Source: a virus
Direction: 5' to 3' (one strand)
Length of the DNA stretch: 45,399 bases
IMG/VR virus record: IMGVR_UViG_3300030020_001035
Location: 1-45,399 of that record
Shown: piece by piece, positions 7,485 to 16,290 of the stretch
Position numbering within the stretch: the stretch's first letter is position 1
How the letters are laid out: each line of letters opens with the position of its first letter
Made by a program: the position numbers and the translations under genes
The notes under the pieces: model-generated
Told to the model about the DNA's origin: nothing
The model's input: only the letters and a program-made list of their open reading frames with translations
Database searches by the model: none

Positions 7485-8387
7485 TTAGTATTCTCCACGA
7501 AGAGACTTCTTGTACGCTTCCAGAGCTTCTGGGGTATCCAAGATACCGATATCGACTACCGATACATCTTTTACTATTGTACGACCATGGAAATGGCCTT
7601 TGTGTACTGTATATCGTGTGGTACGACCAATTTGTTGTTCCTCGTTCTTAATTGTACGAGTAATTTTGGCACCTTTTTTGGTGATTAAGATAAGTGTAGA
7701 AAAGAAACTTAATTCTTCTCCACCTTTAATAATGAGTTCTGACTGTTCATACTTATTTTTAGGTTGGGTCATATAGTAGTGATTAATAAATACGCAAGCA
7801 AGTCCAGTTTCTCCAATAGCTTGACGTAGACGACGAACGTTCTTATTGTTCAGTTTGGCCTCAACCGCAACGTGATGATCACCAGCTTCCGAATCCATAA
7901 TTGATTCCGGTACCGAAGCAGCAACCGAGTCCCATACCATCATGAGAGGTCCAGTAAAACCTTCTTCTCTAAGGGTTTTAGCTTCAGTCAAAATCTTCTC
8001 GATCGCGGTCCACGCCTCTTCTAGGTTTTCGCAAGGAGTAACCAGAACTTCTTTGGGTTTGCCGCCCATCAAAGCTAGACGTTTCATGGAGAATTTATGC
8101 TCTGAATCGATTAAGAAACATACACCGCCATCTTTTTGGCACTGTACCATTCCTTCCATTACCAGAGTGGTTTTACCGCTATCGGTCTTTCCAATAATCT
8201 GAGTAATGTGCCCGCATGGAAACCCTTCTCCACCGGTACCTTCTTTAAAGAAGGGCTTTAATGTAATCCATGATTTGACTTGGAGCAATTCATCATCTTC
8301 TCCATAAGTCTTTACTAATTCTTTACCGGCCTCTTCGTTTAATCGATTACGAATGCGGTCTACTAAAGACACTTCTTGCTTTGCCAT
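7485..8387 (-). CDS. uvsX: RecA/UvsX-like recombinase
   Basis: The 300-residue protein has a RecA core with Walker A GKTDSGKTT (66-74), a short IDSEHKF segment after it (93-99), and Walker B LMMVWDS ending at D153. Then comes a catalytic and loop region including CVFINHYYMTQPKN. It should form filaments on single-stranded DNA and drive strand exchange in recombination-dependent replication. It is shorter than E. coli RecA, like the phage UvsX group. It has a good GGAG ribosome site and is followed by the lipoprotein gene and preceded by the mediator and SSB genes. Confidence 0.85.
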   Translation of the reverse strand: MAKQEVSLVDRIRNRLNEEAGKELVKTYGEDDELLQVKSWITLKPFFKEGTGGEGFPCGHITQIIGKTDSGKTTLVMEGMVQCQKDGGVCFLIDSEHKFSMKRLALMGGKPKEVLVTPCENLEEAWTAIEKILTEAKTLREEGFTGPLMMVWDSVAASVPESIMDSEAGDHHVAVEAKLNNKNVRRLRQAIGETGLACVFINHYYMTQPKNKYEQSELIIKGGEELSFFSTLILITKKGAKITRTIKNEEQQIGRTTRYTVHKGHFHGRTIVKDVSVVDIGILDTPEALEAYKKSLRGEY

Positions 8388-8395
8388 TTATTCTC

Positions 8396-8782
8396 CTAGT
8401 TTGAACCTATGATTTCTTTTCGACGATCCGAGCCCAGCTGGATTAGACAATCCTTTTTGGCTTTCATTGAATCTACTGCACCTGCCCAGGTAGTCGCATC
8501 ATGTTCGGCTTTAACCAGGTTCATTAGGGCCTTTAGAACATCTGGATGAGAATCAATTTGGGCTTCCATACTATTTTCGCTATGTTTTACGGAAACATCG
8601 CTTTTTATGGTCTTATAAACTACAGCTCTAGTTTCTTTTAATCTAGCCTTGGCATTGTCTCGTACCGCCTCAATTTTTGCTTTATATTGGTAGTAACGAA
8701 ACAATAGCCCTGGCAAATTTCTAAACTCTGTAGTTAGATTATGAATATCTACGGACAGATCTACTTCTGGATTTAATTCCAT
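8396..8782 (-). CDS. probable UvsY-like recombination mediator
   Basis: The 128-residue protein is nearly all helical and basic, with a central segment RYYQYKAKIEAVRDNAKARL and a C-terminal stretch ending in LGSDRRKEI. The helical layout, length and terminal R/K motif resemble T4 UvsY (137 residues), which loads UvsX onto gp32-coated DNA. The strongest evidence is position: it lies between the recombinase (8 nt away) and the gp32-like SSB (8 nt away). Sequence identity alone would not prove it. AAGGAG is at good spacing. Confidence 0.5.
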   Translation of the reverse strand: MELNPEVDLSVDIHNLTTEFRNLPGLLFRYYQYKAKIEAVRDNAKARLKETRAVVYKTIKSDVSVKHSENSMEAQIDSHPDVLKALMNLVKAEHDATTWAGAVDSMKAKKDCLIQLGSDRRKEIIGSN

Positions 8783-8790
8783 AAGTCTCC

Positions 8791-9843
8791 TTAGCTATTT
8801 GGATCAATTCCGATTTCTTTTAACCAGTCTTCGTGGCTTTGTTCTGCAGCAAATGTAGGGGCTGCTGGAGTCGTAGCCGTAACTGGGGCTTGCGCTGCAG
8901 GTGTAGCTGGGGCTGCATATGAAGGTGCAGTAAAAGTGGGAGCCGCAGTTTGAGTTGCAGGGGCCGGTGTAGAGGCTGCTGCAGCAGGAGCTTGTGTTTG
9001 AGCACTAGCTGCCGGAGCACTTTCTTGGCGACGATTGTTTGAACCTCCACGAGCTTCCCGTTCTGCTTTCCAGCGATTGTCGAACAGTTCATCACAAACA
9101 GGGGTCTTGCCCGTAGCAATATCTGCTGAAGCAACAATTCTTGCAATTTCTTCAACGGTAAGTTTTGCTGCAATTTTGTTTAAATCTTGAGCTTCACGGT
9201 CGATTTTTGCTCTTAGTTCTGGAGTAATTTTATGAATAACATCTCGTTCAACGCGACCTACATTAGGTACATCAATTTTTTCTTTATAAACACTTACTTT
9301 AAAAGAAGTAGTATTCCCAGATCCAGAACGATTGAATACGAAAAAGCGTCCGTTTTCATCGGAAAGCGCATTGACGCCTTCTTCTTGTTCAAGCCTAATA
9401 AGTTCATCCTCCAATGCCTGTTTTGCTTTTGATCTGAGCTTTAAAACTCCAATATTTCCTTGCAAATCAATAACATTCATATGAAAATTTTTGTCAACAC
9501 TGTAGTTTCCACCGTAACCCACTATCTTACTGAGTTTAGCAACCAAATCATCATTTCCTTCTTCTTTGGCCTTATTTAATTTTGCAGTAAGTTCCTCAAT
9601 TCGTTTCATTGCAGGACATTCGACCAATACTACCCCATCACGTTTAACTTGAGCGCTTTGAAAAGGACGTAGTTTTCCTTCACTGTTCTTGTAGCCAAAT
9701 ATTACTGCGTGAAATTTTGCCCATCCATGCGTATCTTTCGTGTATTGTTCTAAAGGCTTAATAATTCGAAAAATTACATTTCCGTCTTTTTGACTAAAAT
9801 AATTCTTCTTTGCATAATCTCTTTTTCCAAATGTCGCTTCCAT
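8791..9843 (-). CDS. gp32-like single-stranded DNA-binding protein
   Basis: The 350-residue protein has an N-terminal basic segment (KRDYAKKNYFSQKDG) and a core with a long insertion. A strand segment RFFVFNRSGSGNTTSFKV (about 166-183) recalls the OB-fold of T4 gp32-type proteins. Residues about 268-332 are an Ala/Pro/Gln/Thr-rich linker, followed by an acidic tip EDWLKEIGID like the protein-interaction tail of other SSBs. It should coat single-stranded DNA and recruit replication and recombination partners. It has an AAGGAG ribosome site and precedes the mediator and recombinase genes. Confidence 0.7.
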   Translation of the reverse strand: MEATFGKRDYAKKNYFSQKDGNVIFRIIKPLEQYTKDTHGWAKFHAVIFGYKNSEGKLRPFQSAQVKRDGVVLVECPAMKRIEELTAKLNKAKEEGNDDLVAKLSKIVGYGGNYSVDKNFHMNVIDLQGNIGVLKLRSKAKQALEDELIRLEQEEGVNALSDENGRFFVFNRSGSGNTTSFKVSVYKEKIDVPNVGRVERDVIHKITPELRAKIDREAQDLNKIAAKLTVEEIARIVASADIATGKTPVCDELFDNRWKAEREARGGSNNRRQESAPAASAQTQAPAAAASTPAPATQTAAPTFTAPSYAAPATPAAQAPVTATTPAAPTFAAEQSHEDWLKEIGIDPNS

Positions 9844-9852
9844 ATTTTCTCC

Positions 9853-10029
9853 TTATTTTAAAACTTTAACTGCCAAAACGATTGTTGTTACTACACCAAA
9901 AAACATCAGGAATCTTGCTAAACCAATACCTAAAGTAGCTTTAAAGGCCGTTAAGAATGGTGTTTTAGATGCCACTGCTAGTGCGGTAATTACCGGTGTC
10001 TCTAGATCAACTCTATTATTGTTTTCCAT
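9853..10029 (-). CDS. small single-span membrane protein
   Basis: The open frame extends upstream to 10155, but that part overlaps the 257-residue gene at 10037-10810 in another frame. The ATG at 10029 has AAGGGA just upstream and gives a 58-residue protein starting MENNNRVDLETPV. A hydrophobic segment near the C-terminus (FLMFFGVVTTIVLAV) is a likely transmembrane helix, and a short basic end follows. Function is unknown. Confidence 0.6.
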   Translation of the reverse strand: MENNNRVDLETPVITALAVASKTPFLTAFKATLGIGLARFLMFFGVVTTIVLAVKVLK

Positions 10030-10036
10030 ATTTCCC

Positions 10037-10810
10037 TTAGATTTTACTGCGAATAGACTTAAGCGTTTCGCCAACACTTTCTTCCGTAACATTTTTAACA
10101 ACAAACGCTCCAGGAAGATTTTGAAGAGTTTTAGATGCCTTTCCAGCAACCACAATAAAGGTTTTGGTCTTTAATCGCGTAAGATTTTTTTGTAGATCTA
10201 GGGCGAAATTTTCATCTCCTGTATTAAGTAATACTGGGGTGATAGACCCGGCATGTTTTTTTGCTAGAGCCCTATCAACAATTGAACTGAGAGCATCTAA
10301 CCCAACGATTTCCGAACCAATTTGGTCATTTACTGCGAGTTTTAATAGGTTAGCTAATTCTTGATGGTTTTTCACTGCTCTATTGTATCTTTCATCGAAT
10401 TTGATTTCCATGATAGAATTCCTGCTTACACCAATTTCTAAGGCCTTATCGTAGAGAGCATTATTTGCAATATTGAATAGGTATTTGGTAGACTCACGAC
10501 CAAACAGTTTGGCGTCCACACGAGACGATAAGTCATCGTAAAAACTGTCTGGATCTACCGAAAAGCATTCAAAATCGGGATTAGAAGCCACTTCATTAAA
10601 TAGAGTGCGATTGGCACCTGTTAGAATAATAAAAAATGTAGATTCGATAAGAGCCTTTTTGTAATCTGTCTTTAGTTGTTCAATACGATCAACGGCAGCT
10701 CGTTTCATTCCTTGTCTACCACGGAAAGTACTTTCATTTCCCAAAGTAAGATCTTGTGTTGCGACCGGTAATGTTTTTTCAATTTCTTGAAGGATTGTGC
10801 TTAGTGACAT
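10037..10810 (-). CDS. hypothetical protein of 257 residues
   Basis: I do not recognise this protein. It is mixed alpha/beta with a hydrophobic strand FFIILTGANRTLF near residues 59-71 and a second strand TKTFIVVAGKAS near 215-226, and is otherwise mostly helical and charged. Neither a Walker motif nor a zinc site is present. It has a GGAG ribosome site and lies between the SSB region and a small 82-residue gene, so it is part of the replication operon by position. Confidence 0.7.
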   Translation of the reverse strand: MSLSTILQEIEKTLPVATQDLTLGNESTFRGRQGMKRAAVDRIEQLKTDYKKALIESTFFIILTGANRTLFNEVASNPDFECFSVDPDSFYDDLSSRVDAKLFGRESTKYLFNIANNALYDKALEIGVSRNSIMEIKFDERYNRAVKNHQELANLLKLAVNDQIGSEIVGLDALSSIVDRALAKKHAGSITPVLLNTGDENFALDLQKNLTRLKTKTFIVVAGKASKTLQNLPGAFVVKNVTEESVGETLKSIRSKI

Positions 10811-10812
10811 AT

Positions 10813-11061
10813 TTATTTCTCCGTTTTTATTCCAAAATGTTTTCTGATTTGATCTGCGTTCTTGATACTTCTTGAGAAAGTATCGGCCAATTTCTTCCCG
10901 TATAATGAATCCTCAAAGTTCTTTTGTATCATGAGATTTGGATTTTTACAAGAAAATTCTACGAAAATTCTTCCACTCATCAAATTTTTACTAATTTTAA
11001 GAAAGGTATCGGTATCGATCTCTTTACTTTTTATTAACTTAAAGTCTTCTTTGAAATCCAT
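10813..11061 (-). CDS. hypothetical protein of 82 residues
   Basis: A small lysine-rich protein that looks helical at both ends (DFKEDFKLIKSKEID and NADQIRKHFGIKTEK), with a beta stretch GRIFVEFSCKNP in the middle. AGGA lies 9 nt before the ATG. It ends 2 nt before the 257-residue gene, which suggests co-translation. No family is recognised. Confidence 0.65.
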   Translation of the reverse strand: MDFKEDFKLIKSKEIDTDTFLKISKNLMSGRIFVEFSCKNPNLMIQKNFEDSLYGKKLADTFSRSIKNADQIRKHFGIKTEK

Positions 11062-11098
11062 CTTTATCTATCCTACTCTTATTTTGTTTTTATGCAAC

Positions 11099-11872
11099 TT
11101 ATTTCTTCTTTAAGGTGCATTTATTTTCACTAGCGGCAAGTATTTTGCCCGTTGCTACAGCCGTTGCTTGCGAAGTTCCAGAAAGTTTGATCCCGTAACC
11201 CGTAACGTCTTCGCCCATTTCCCATCTATTTACAAATCTGCCGTAATTAGATGTTTTAGATCTTACGCCATACTTGTCCAAATTACCCACAACAACTATT
11301 CGTTTGTCATACATTGCTGGATAAAAGTCTGTATCTCCCGTTCCAATCTCTTCTCCATCATTACCAGCCGCAGCAATGAACTTTCCGCCCTGATCTAGAA
11401 ACTTCCTTACTGCCCGTCCTTCTTCTGCGTTTTCTGATGGGCCTCCACCTGAATAATTGATAAAATCCGCTTTAAGTTCGGTAGCGAATTGTATTGCAGC
11501 GATGCTAGCTTTCAAATTTTGCTTATCGGTTTGATCTTTCGAATAGAATTTAAGGATCACGATACAATAATCTACATTGGATTTTTTGGCGTAATTCTCT
11601 ATGATCCCAACAATATTGGTACCATGTCCAACTGTGTCTTTGGGGATCAAATTACTAAGTGGTCTCATATATATAAAATTATGATCCTTTGAGAAATCTG
11701 TATGGCCTATACCACAAAGCTTTGTGTCTTTTTTGATTCCACTATAGCCAAATCCCGTATCGATTACGGCTATCCGTATTTGGCGCTTGACACATTTTCC
11801 AGATAACCCTACCGAATGCGCGTTTTGCGTTAGACCAAACAGTAGGGTTAAAAGGAGAGGAGTAAGTCTCAT
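11099..11872 (-). CDS. secreted subtilisin-like (S8) serine protease
   Basis: From the ATG at 11872 the protein has 257 residues. It opens with a signal peptide (MRLTPLLLTLLFGLTQNAHS). The S8 triad is complete: D38 in AVIDTGF, H83 in GHGTNIVG and S234 in SGTSQATAVA, with oxyanion N171 in AAGND. No pro-domain is visible, which is unusual for secreted subtilases. It should act in the periplasm or outside the cell. The upstream in-frame codon is TTG with no ribosome site. The ATG lies 6 nt after the -10 box of a promoter (11879-11907) and has no Shine-Dalgarno sequence, so it is likely leaderless. Confidence 0.8.
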   Translation of the reverse strand: MRLTPLLLTLLFGLTQNAHSVGLSGKCVKRQIRIAVIDTGFGYSGIKKDTKLCGIGHTDFSKDHNFIYMRPLSNLIPKDTVGHGTNIVGIIENYAKKSNVDYCIVILKFYSKDQTDKQNLKASIAAIQFATELKADFINYSGGGPSENAEEGRAVRKFLDQGGKFIAAAGNDGEEIGTGDTDFYPAMYDKRIVVVGNLDKYGVRSKTSNYGRFVNRWEMGEDVTGYGIKLSGTSQATAVATGKILAASENKCTLKKK

Positions 11873-11878
11873 ATTAAG

Positions 11879-11907
11879 ATAGTACCATCTATTTTGTTTA
11901 AAATCAA
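11879..11907 (-). promoter_or_regulatory. promoter of the subtilase gene, leaderless type
   Basis: TTGATT (11902-11907) and TACTAT (11879-11884) are separated by 17 bp, and 6 nt separate the -10 box from the ATG at 11872. The -35 box contains the TGA stop of the DnaE gene (11904-11906), so the promoter is embedded in the end of the upstream gene. Confidence 0.6.
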
Positions 11908-14900
11908 GCCTCAATTACGATTTCTTCAATTGCGGCAGGATCACCGCTACCCTGGCGTTTCTTCATTAAAAACATACATATATTGCCCTTTTTTAATTCT
12001 TTAGGATGCTCAAGTTTTTCGGAATAGTAATTAGGCCACATAACATGTTCTTTTACATACCCATCTACATCAATAATTACTTTCAAGGCCTGTTTTGTGT
12101 TTGCACTATAGTCAAAGAAGCTCGTACCCACAACATATCCAAATACCGCAAATTCAATGTCTTTAACTGATGCTTCTGCTGATTTTTGATCAACGAATTC
12201 AAATTCTTCTCCGTTTAATAGGGGCAAATGGTCGCCATCATCTCGGTTTAATTTAGCGTTGGGGTTGTCTTGGCGTTTTTTTCTGGCCTTTTTTGTCATT
12301 ACTGCCTGTTTAAACATTGTCTTTCGGTCCATTAGACTTGAGTGATTTATGCCCAAATTTGTTAGACCAACCAAAAGACTTGGCAAAATTGATTTTTGAA
12401 CTGCGGCATTTTTCAAAGGATACTTTTCAATTTCCAAATATTCTTCTTTGATTACGCCCTTATTGGGAGCCTCTAATCTAGTCTTTTTGCCTTCTTCTTT
12501 AGATCTAGCAATTTTATTGTTAAATTTATTGGTTTCAAGTAGATCCTCGAACAGTTGCATTTTTTGCAATAGTTCAAGTTTTGGAGGGAACAATGAGTCT
12601 AATACTCCTACATGGATGAGTTTTCTTGTTACCGCATCTCCGGCGACTTCTTTGTTTACAAAATCTTCTATGTCTTTATACGGTCTCCCAGCAACAATTG
12701 GATCAATCGTAGCGGCGGCCATACCTTTAATGACGCCAAGTTTAGCTCTAATTTTCCCATTAGCATAATCGATTTCCATTTCATCTGTTGAAAGATTGAT
12801 GTCTGGAGCCGCAACCAAGTGCTTAACATATGGCCACAACTTACCGGAAATCTCTTTTTCTTTTGCATTAGTAAGAACTGCGGCCCACCATTCTAATGAG
12901 TAATTGTGTTTCAGAAAGATACAGGCGTATGTAACGAATGCGTATGAAACACCATGAGATTTATTGAATGCATACCGACCAAAGGTTACGATACGATCCC
13001 ATAATATTTGAGCTTCTTCTTCCGTAATTTTATTGGACTTTAAGCATCCAGCAATAAAATCGGGCTTAATTTTTAAGATAGTTGCGCGTTTTTTCTTACC
13101 AATGGCTTCTCGTAAGTTTTCGGCAGCCGATCCAGAAAATCCGGCAAGTTGCTTTGCGATTTTAGTAACCTGTTCTTGGTAGACTAGAACCGAATGGGTT
13201 TCAGGAATCAATTCTTTTAGAATCTCAACGTCTTTATATTCACCACCATCGCGTCTATGAACATATTCTTCGGCCATACTACGCCCTGTTTCTTTGTCAA
13301 TATAATCGAGAGGGCCTGGACGAACTAGGGATAGAATAATCGATAAATCTTCAATACTTGTAGGTTTTATGCCCTTAACAAAAGGGATCATTGAGTTCGT
13401 GTTAATTTGCCAGCATGATTCTGTACTGCCTCCCCACACGCTTTCATATGTCTTTTGGTCAGTAGGTAAATCCCAGATATAGGTCAAAACCCCATTATTC
13501 GTGAAGTAACCGGTCTTATGCTTTTCTTTATTCTTTTTATTGATCAGATCTAAGCAAACCCTAATATCCTTCAACTGACTAATGACCAAGAAGTCGTACT
13601 TAATTAGTCCAGCCGTTTCTGCTGCAGTTGCCTCGTATTGAACCACATTACCATCTTTAATGGGTACGATCTCTGAGATAGGCTTATCAGCAATAACAAA
13701 GGCGCAGGCATGACGTGAGAATGCTCTTGTAATACCAAGTGCTTGCCTAACGATCGCCCACTCTTTAGGTCTATCATTTGCATATTTCTGAAGTGGCTCT
13801 GAAGTTTCGATTAACCCATCAATATGATTTCCATCGTCATCTTCCATACCAAAAATGAACTGCTCATCTGTGATACCTTGGTCTGCATCTGGAAGAGATT
13901 TTGCAAATACTTCAATGGATTTCTCGACAGACCCATTAATGTATCTGTTAGTGTCTTTAATAGCAGATTTAAGTCTAATCTTAGTTCTGGTACTGATCTG
14001 GGCAGCCTTATTTCCCCATCTCTTGTAAAGGTATCCGCTTTTTCCATCTTCTCCCACCAAAAGATCTCTGGATTCCAAATCTGAGTCAATATCGGCGAGT
14101 TTAAGAGCTTTAATCCGATCCATTGAATAAAACCTGTTAAAGCTAAGGTCGTAGGTAAAAGGATTTACTTTGGTGACGCCCATTAGATAGGCTACAAGGC
14201 TCCCAGCAGCGCTTCCTCGTCCTGGACCTGGCAACCTACCATTCTCTTCATAATGGTTGATTACATCGTGAATAGGAAGGAAATAGGGGGATAAATCGAA
14301 GATACCGTTCTTGGCCAGAACTTCAATCTCTTCTTTTAGCCTGCCAACCCAAATAGTGTCTTTCCATCTCATTAATCCTTTTTTCTTAATAATTTCTAAG
14401 CATTGTTGTAGTGGGTTTTCCCCTGCATCAGCAAGCCGCCATTTGTATTTTAGTTCGAAATTATCAAAATTTTTTGCCCATTCGTTATTATTTCCGATAA
14501 TTTTAGTAGACTCTTCTTCTGTTAGGCCAAGTTTATGGGTTAAATATTCTTGGATTTCCTGCGCAGATTTCATGTGCAGATTAGCTTTTAGTTTATTTTC
14601 GCCCTCAAGAACCATGGTCTGAACAATGTGGTCTTCTTTTTCTGAATAAAAAGCGTAGTCCGAAGCAAGCAATTTAATGCCGTGCTTCTTGTGCATTTCC
14701 ACGAAAAACTTATTGATAGTTGAAGTAACATCTACTGGAAGGGGAAGGAATCCTCTATGTTCCGTCACTTCCGCAATTTCTTTATCTACTTGATGAAATG
14801 TATTTCCAACCACTTTCGACTTAACCAAAAAGTGCCCACTTCTATTAGTTAAATCGCTAGCCTTAATTTTTCTGGCCTTATTGGTGGTAACCAGATCCGA

Positions 14901-15518
14901 GGAAAGAAGTGAGTCAGAAGTTCCATCTTTGTATTTGATTTTTATGACTGTCGCATACTTCTTTTCCCATGGTTCGCAGGTTAGGGACATAGATAGTCGA
15001 TCTTGGAAAAGACTATGGATCTTTAATAGGATCTTTTCTGCCAATTCAGGAGTATCGGCAAGCATCGCTTTACCAACCATACAATGAGGGCCGCCTAGGA
15101 CAAGGAGGGTATCAGATTTACTTAGGCGCTCAAGATCCTTCCAAGACCAAAGAGATTCCAATTCATCTCTGATCTTGATTTTGGGCATATCATTTGAGGA
15201 AACAACTCTTACGATTTCTTGATAGGCATCTTGATTCTTTGCAAAAATAGATGCATTAAAATACTTACATCGATCGGCTTTAGTACCCACAACAATCGGA
15301 CAAGAAGAATCCTTAAAAAAGAATTCTATACCTGCAGCAAATTTTAAATTTGCGGCCTTGGCCTGCCCATAAGCTTTGAGACAACTTGATAGATGACCCA
15401 AATCTGTATAGGAAAAATGGGTTCGACCAAGATCTACTGCCCTTTTAATCATTGAGGGTAGCGGTGATCCAGTAAGTTTAGACTCGCAATGCGTGTGAGG
15501 CGATATCAGTAATGTCAT
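11904..15518 (-). CDS. dnaE: DNA polymerase III alpha subunit (C-family, DnaE)
   Basis: The 1204-residue protein starts with a PHP-domain motif (H8-T-H10). It has the C-family palm with GRGSAAGSLVAYL (about 432-444) and the acidic pair in ADIDSDLES (about 476-484), then SRHACAFVI and the fingers region with VLVYQEQV and LREAIGKKKR. A tail of about 250 residues follows, possibly an OB fold. It is the replicative polymerase of this phage. The ATG overlaps the stop of the 71-residue gene upstream (ATGA) and has no ribosome site, so translation is coupled. Proofreading could come from one of the separate DEDD exonucleases encoded nearby. Confidence 0.92.
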   Translation of the reverse strand: MTLLISPHTHCESKLTGSPLPSMIKRAVDLGRTHFSYTDLGHLSSCLKAYGQAKAANLKFAAGIEFFFKDSSCPIVVGTKADRCKYFNASIFAKNQDAYQEIVRVVSSNDMPKIKIRDELESLWSWKDLERLSKSDTLLVLGGPHCMVGKAMLADTPELAEKILLKIHSLFQDRLSMSLTCEPWEKKYATVIKIKYKDGTSDSLLSSDLVTTNKARKIKASDLTNRSGHFLVKSKVVGNTFHQVDKEIAEVTEHRGFLPLPVDVTSTINKFFVEMHKKHGIKLLASDYAFYSEKEDHIVQTMVLEGENKLKANLHMKSAQEIQEYLTHKLGLTEEESTKIIGNNNEWAKNFDNFELKYKWRLADAGENPLQQCLEIIKKKGLMRWKDTIWVGRLKEEIEVLAKNGIFDLSPYFLPIHDVINHYEENGRLPGPGRGSAAGSLVAYLMGVTKVNPFTYDLSFNRFYSMDRIKALKLADIDSDLESRDLLVGEDGKSGYLYKRWGNKAAQISTRTKIRLKSAIKDTNRYINGSVEKSIEVFAKSLPDADQGITDEQFIFGMEDDDGNHIDGLIETSEPLQKYANDRPKEWAIVRQALGITRAFSRHACAFVIADKPISEIVPIKDGNVVQYEATAAETAGLIKYDFLVISQLKDIRVCLDLINKKNKEKHKTGYFTNNGVLTYIWDLPTDQKTYESVWGGSTESCWQINTNSMIPFVKGIKPTSIEDLSIILSLVRPGPLDYIDKETGRSMAEEYVHRRDGGEYKDVEILKELIPETHSVLVYQEQVTKIAKQLAGFSGSAAENLREAIGKKKRATILKIKPDFIAGCLKSNKITEEEAQILWDRIVTFGRYAFNKSHGVSYAFVTYACIFLKHNYSLEWWAAVLTNAKEKEISGKLWPYVKHLVAAPDINLSTDEMEIDYANGKIRAKLGVIKGMAAATIDPIVAGRPYKDIEDFVNKEVAGDAVTRKLIHVGVLDSLFPPKLELLQKMQLFEDLLETNKFNNKIARSKEEGKKTRLEAPNKGVIKEEYLEIEKYPLKNAAVQKSILPSLLVGLTNLGINHSSLMDRKTMFKQAVMTKKARKKRQDNPNAKLNRDDGDHLPLLNGEEFEFVDQKSAEASVKDIEFAVFGYVVGTSFFDYSANTKQALKVIIDVDGYVKEHVMWPNYYSEKLEHPKELKKGNICMFLMKKRQGSGDPAAIEEIVIEA

Positions 15519-15730
15519 TTTTTGTATTTTCTATAATTGACTTTCTTGTCATATTCATTCCAATTACTTACGTAGTTTACGAATACAACCCACTTAAAGA
15601 AATAAAATTCTACCGTAAAACCCCACCATTTGTGTGTTTTGGCGTGACGATACCAACCAATACCAAGTTTTATGTTGTAAAAATCATCATGGAAATGTTC
15701 CATGCTACAATAATCAAACCATATTTTCAT
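15515..15730 (-). CDS. aromatic-rich small protein
   Basis: The ATG at 15730 overlaps the stop of the 187-residue gene (ATGA) and has GGAG 6 nt upstream. An earlier GTG in frame is less likely. The 71-residue product is unusually rich in Trp, Tyr, Phe and His (for example YRHAKTHKWWGFTVEFYFF). It ends in a basic tail, with the stop codon overlapping the DnaE start. Tight coupling with DnaE suggests a replication-linked role, but this is inference. No family is recognised. Confidence 0.6.
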   Translation of the reverse strand: MKIWFDYCSMEHFHDDFYNIKLGIGWYRHAKTHKWWGFTVEFYFFKWVVFVNYVSNWNEYDKKVNYRKYKK

Positions 15731-16290
15731 ACTGTCTCCAAACACGCTTCTTCTTTAGCAAGTTCTGCTTTAAAAATTGGGTAAACCACTTCCATGAATT
15801 TCCTAAGTCTTGGGTGTGTTTCTGTAATAATAGGGATAGCAAGATAGTCTCCATCATACAGCTCTGTCATAAGGCTATATTTAGCAAACAATTGATGGGC
15901 AAATTCCGATGAAGTCTTGCATTCCTCAAGATTGTCTGCTTCATACCACAAGACTCTAGCATCTGGAGATTCAATTCTACGTTCTCTACGTTTCTCAAGA
16001 ATGTCTTGTCTAATTCTTTTTACTGTTTCGTCGAAATTAAACCAATGACCTAAATCGTCATTGTAACTGAGTTTATTTTGTACGTAATCTAGTCCAAAGC
16101 GTAATAGTTCCTGTTTAAAAGTGTTTCCGGCTGATCTTCCACCGGTTCCCCAGTAGTGACTAAAATGCCCATATTCCGATTGAATCGAAAGAAGTCCAGA
16201 AGAATCTTCGATCATGATGGTTGCCTGCCAACGATTGTCAATATAGACCTTGTAGGTTTCAGTTTGTGAGCGCGTTACTTTGATGTTCAT
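15727..16290 (-). CDS. hypothetical phage protein
   Basis: The 187-residue protein begins with a beta-rich half containing YKVYIDNRWQATIMIED and SEYGHFSHYWG. A helical half with FKQELLRFGLDYVQNKL and ETVKRIRQDILEKRRERR follows. This combination reminds me of uncharacterised proteins found in many tailed phages. GGAGGC lies just upstream, inside the end of the exonuclease gene (ATGA overlap). Its neighbours are DnaE and a proofreading-type exonuclease. Confidence 0.7.
   Translation of the reverse strand: MNIKVTRSQTETYKVYIDNRWQATIMIEDSSGLLSIQSEYGHFSHYWGTGGRSAGNTFKQELLRFGLDYVQNKLSYNDDLGHWFNFDETVKRIRQDILEKRRERRIESPDARVLWYEADNLEECKTSSEFAHQLFAKYSLMTELYDGDYLAIPIITETHPRLRKFMEVVYPIFKAELAKEEACLETV

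Noticed and set aside
8820-9173. A 117-codon Leu/Gln-rich frame on the minus strand
   Set aside because: It is another reading frame of the Ala/Pro-rich linker of the SSB gene. Its repetitive composition is a by-product of the low-complexity DNA.
11873-11914. N-terminal extension of the subtilase from TTG
   Set aside because: It would place 14 charged residues before a normal signal peptide and overlaps the promoter.
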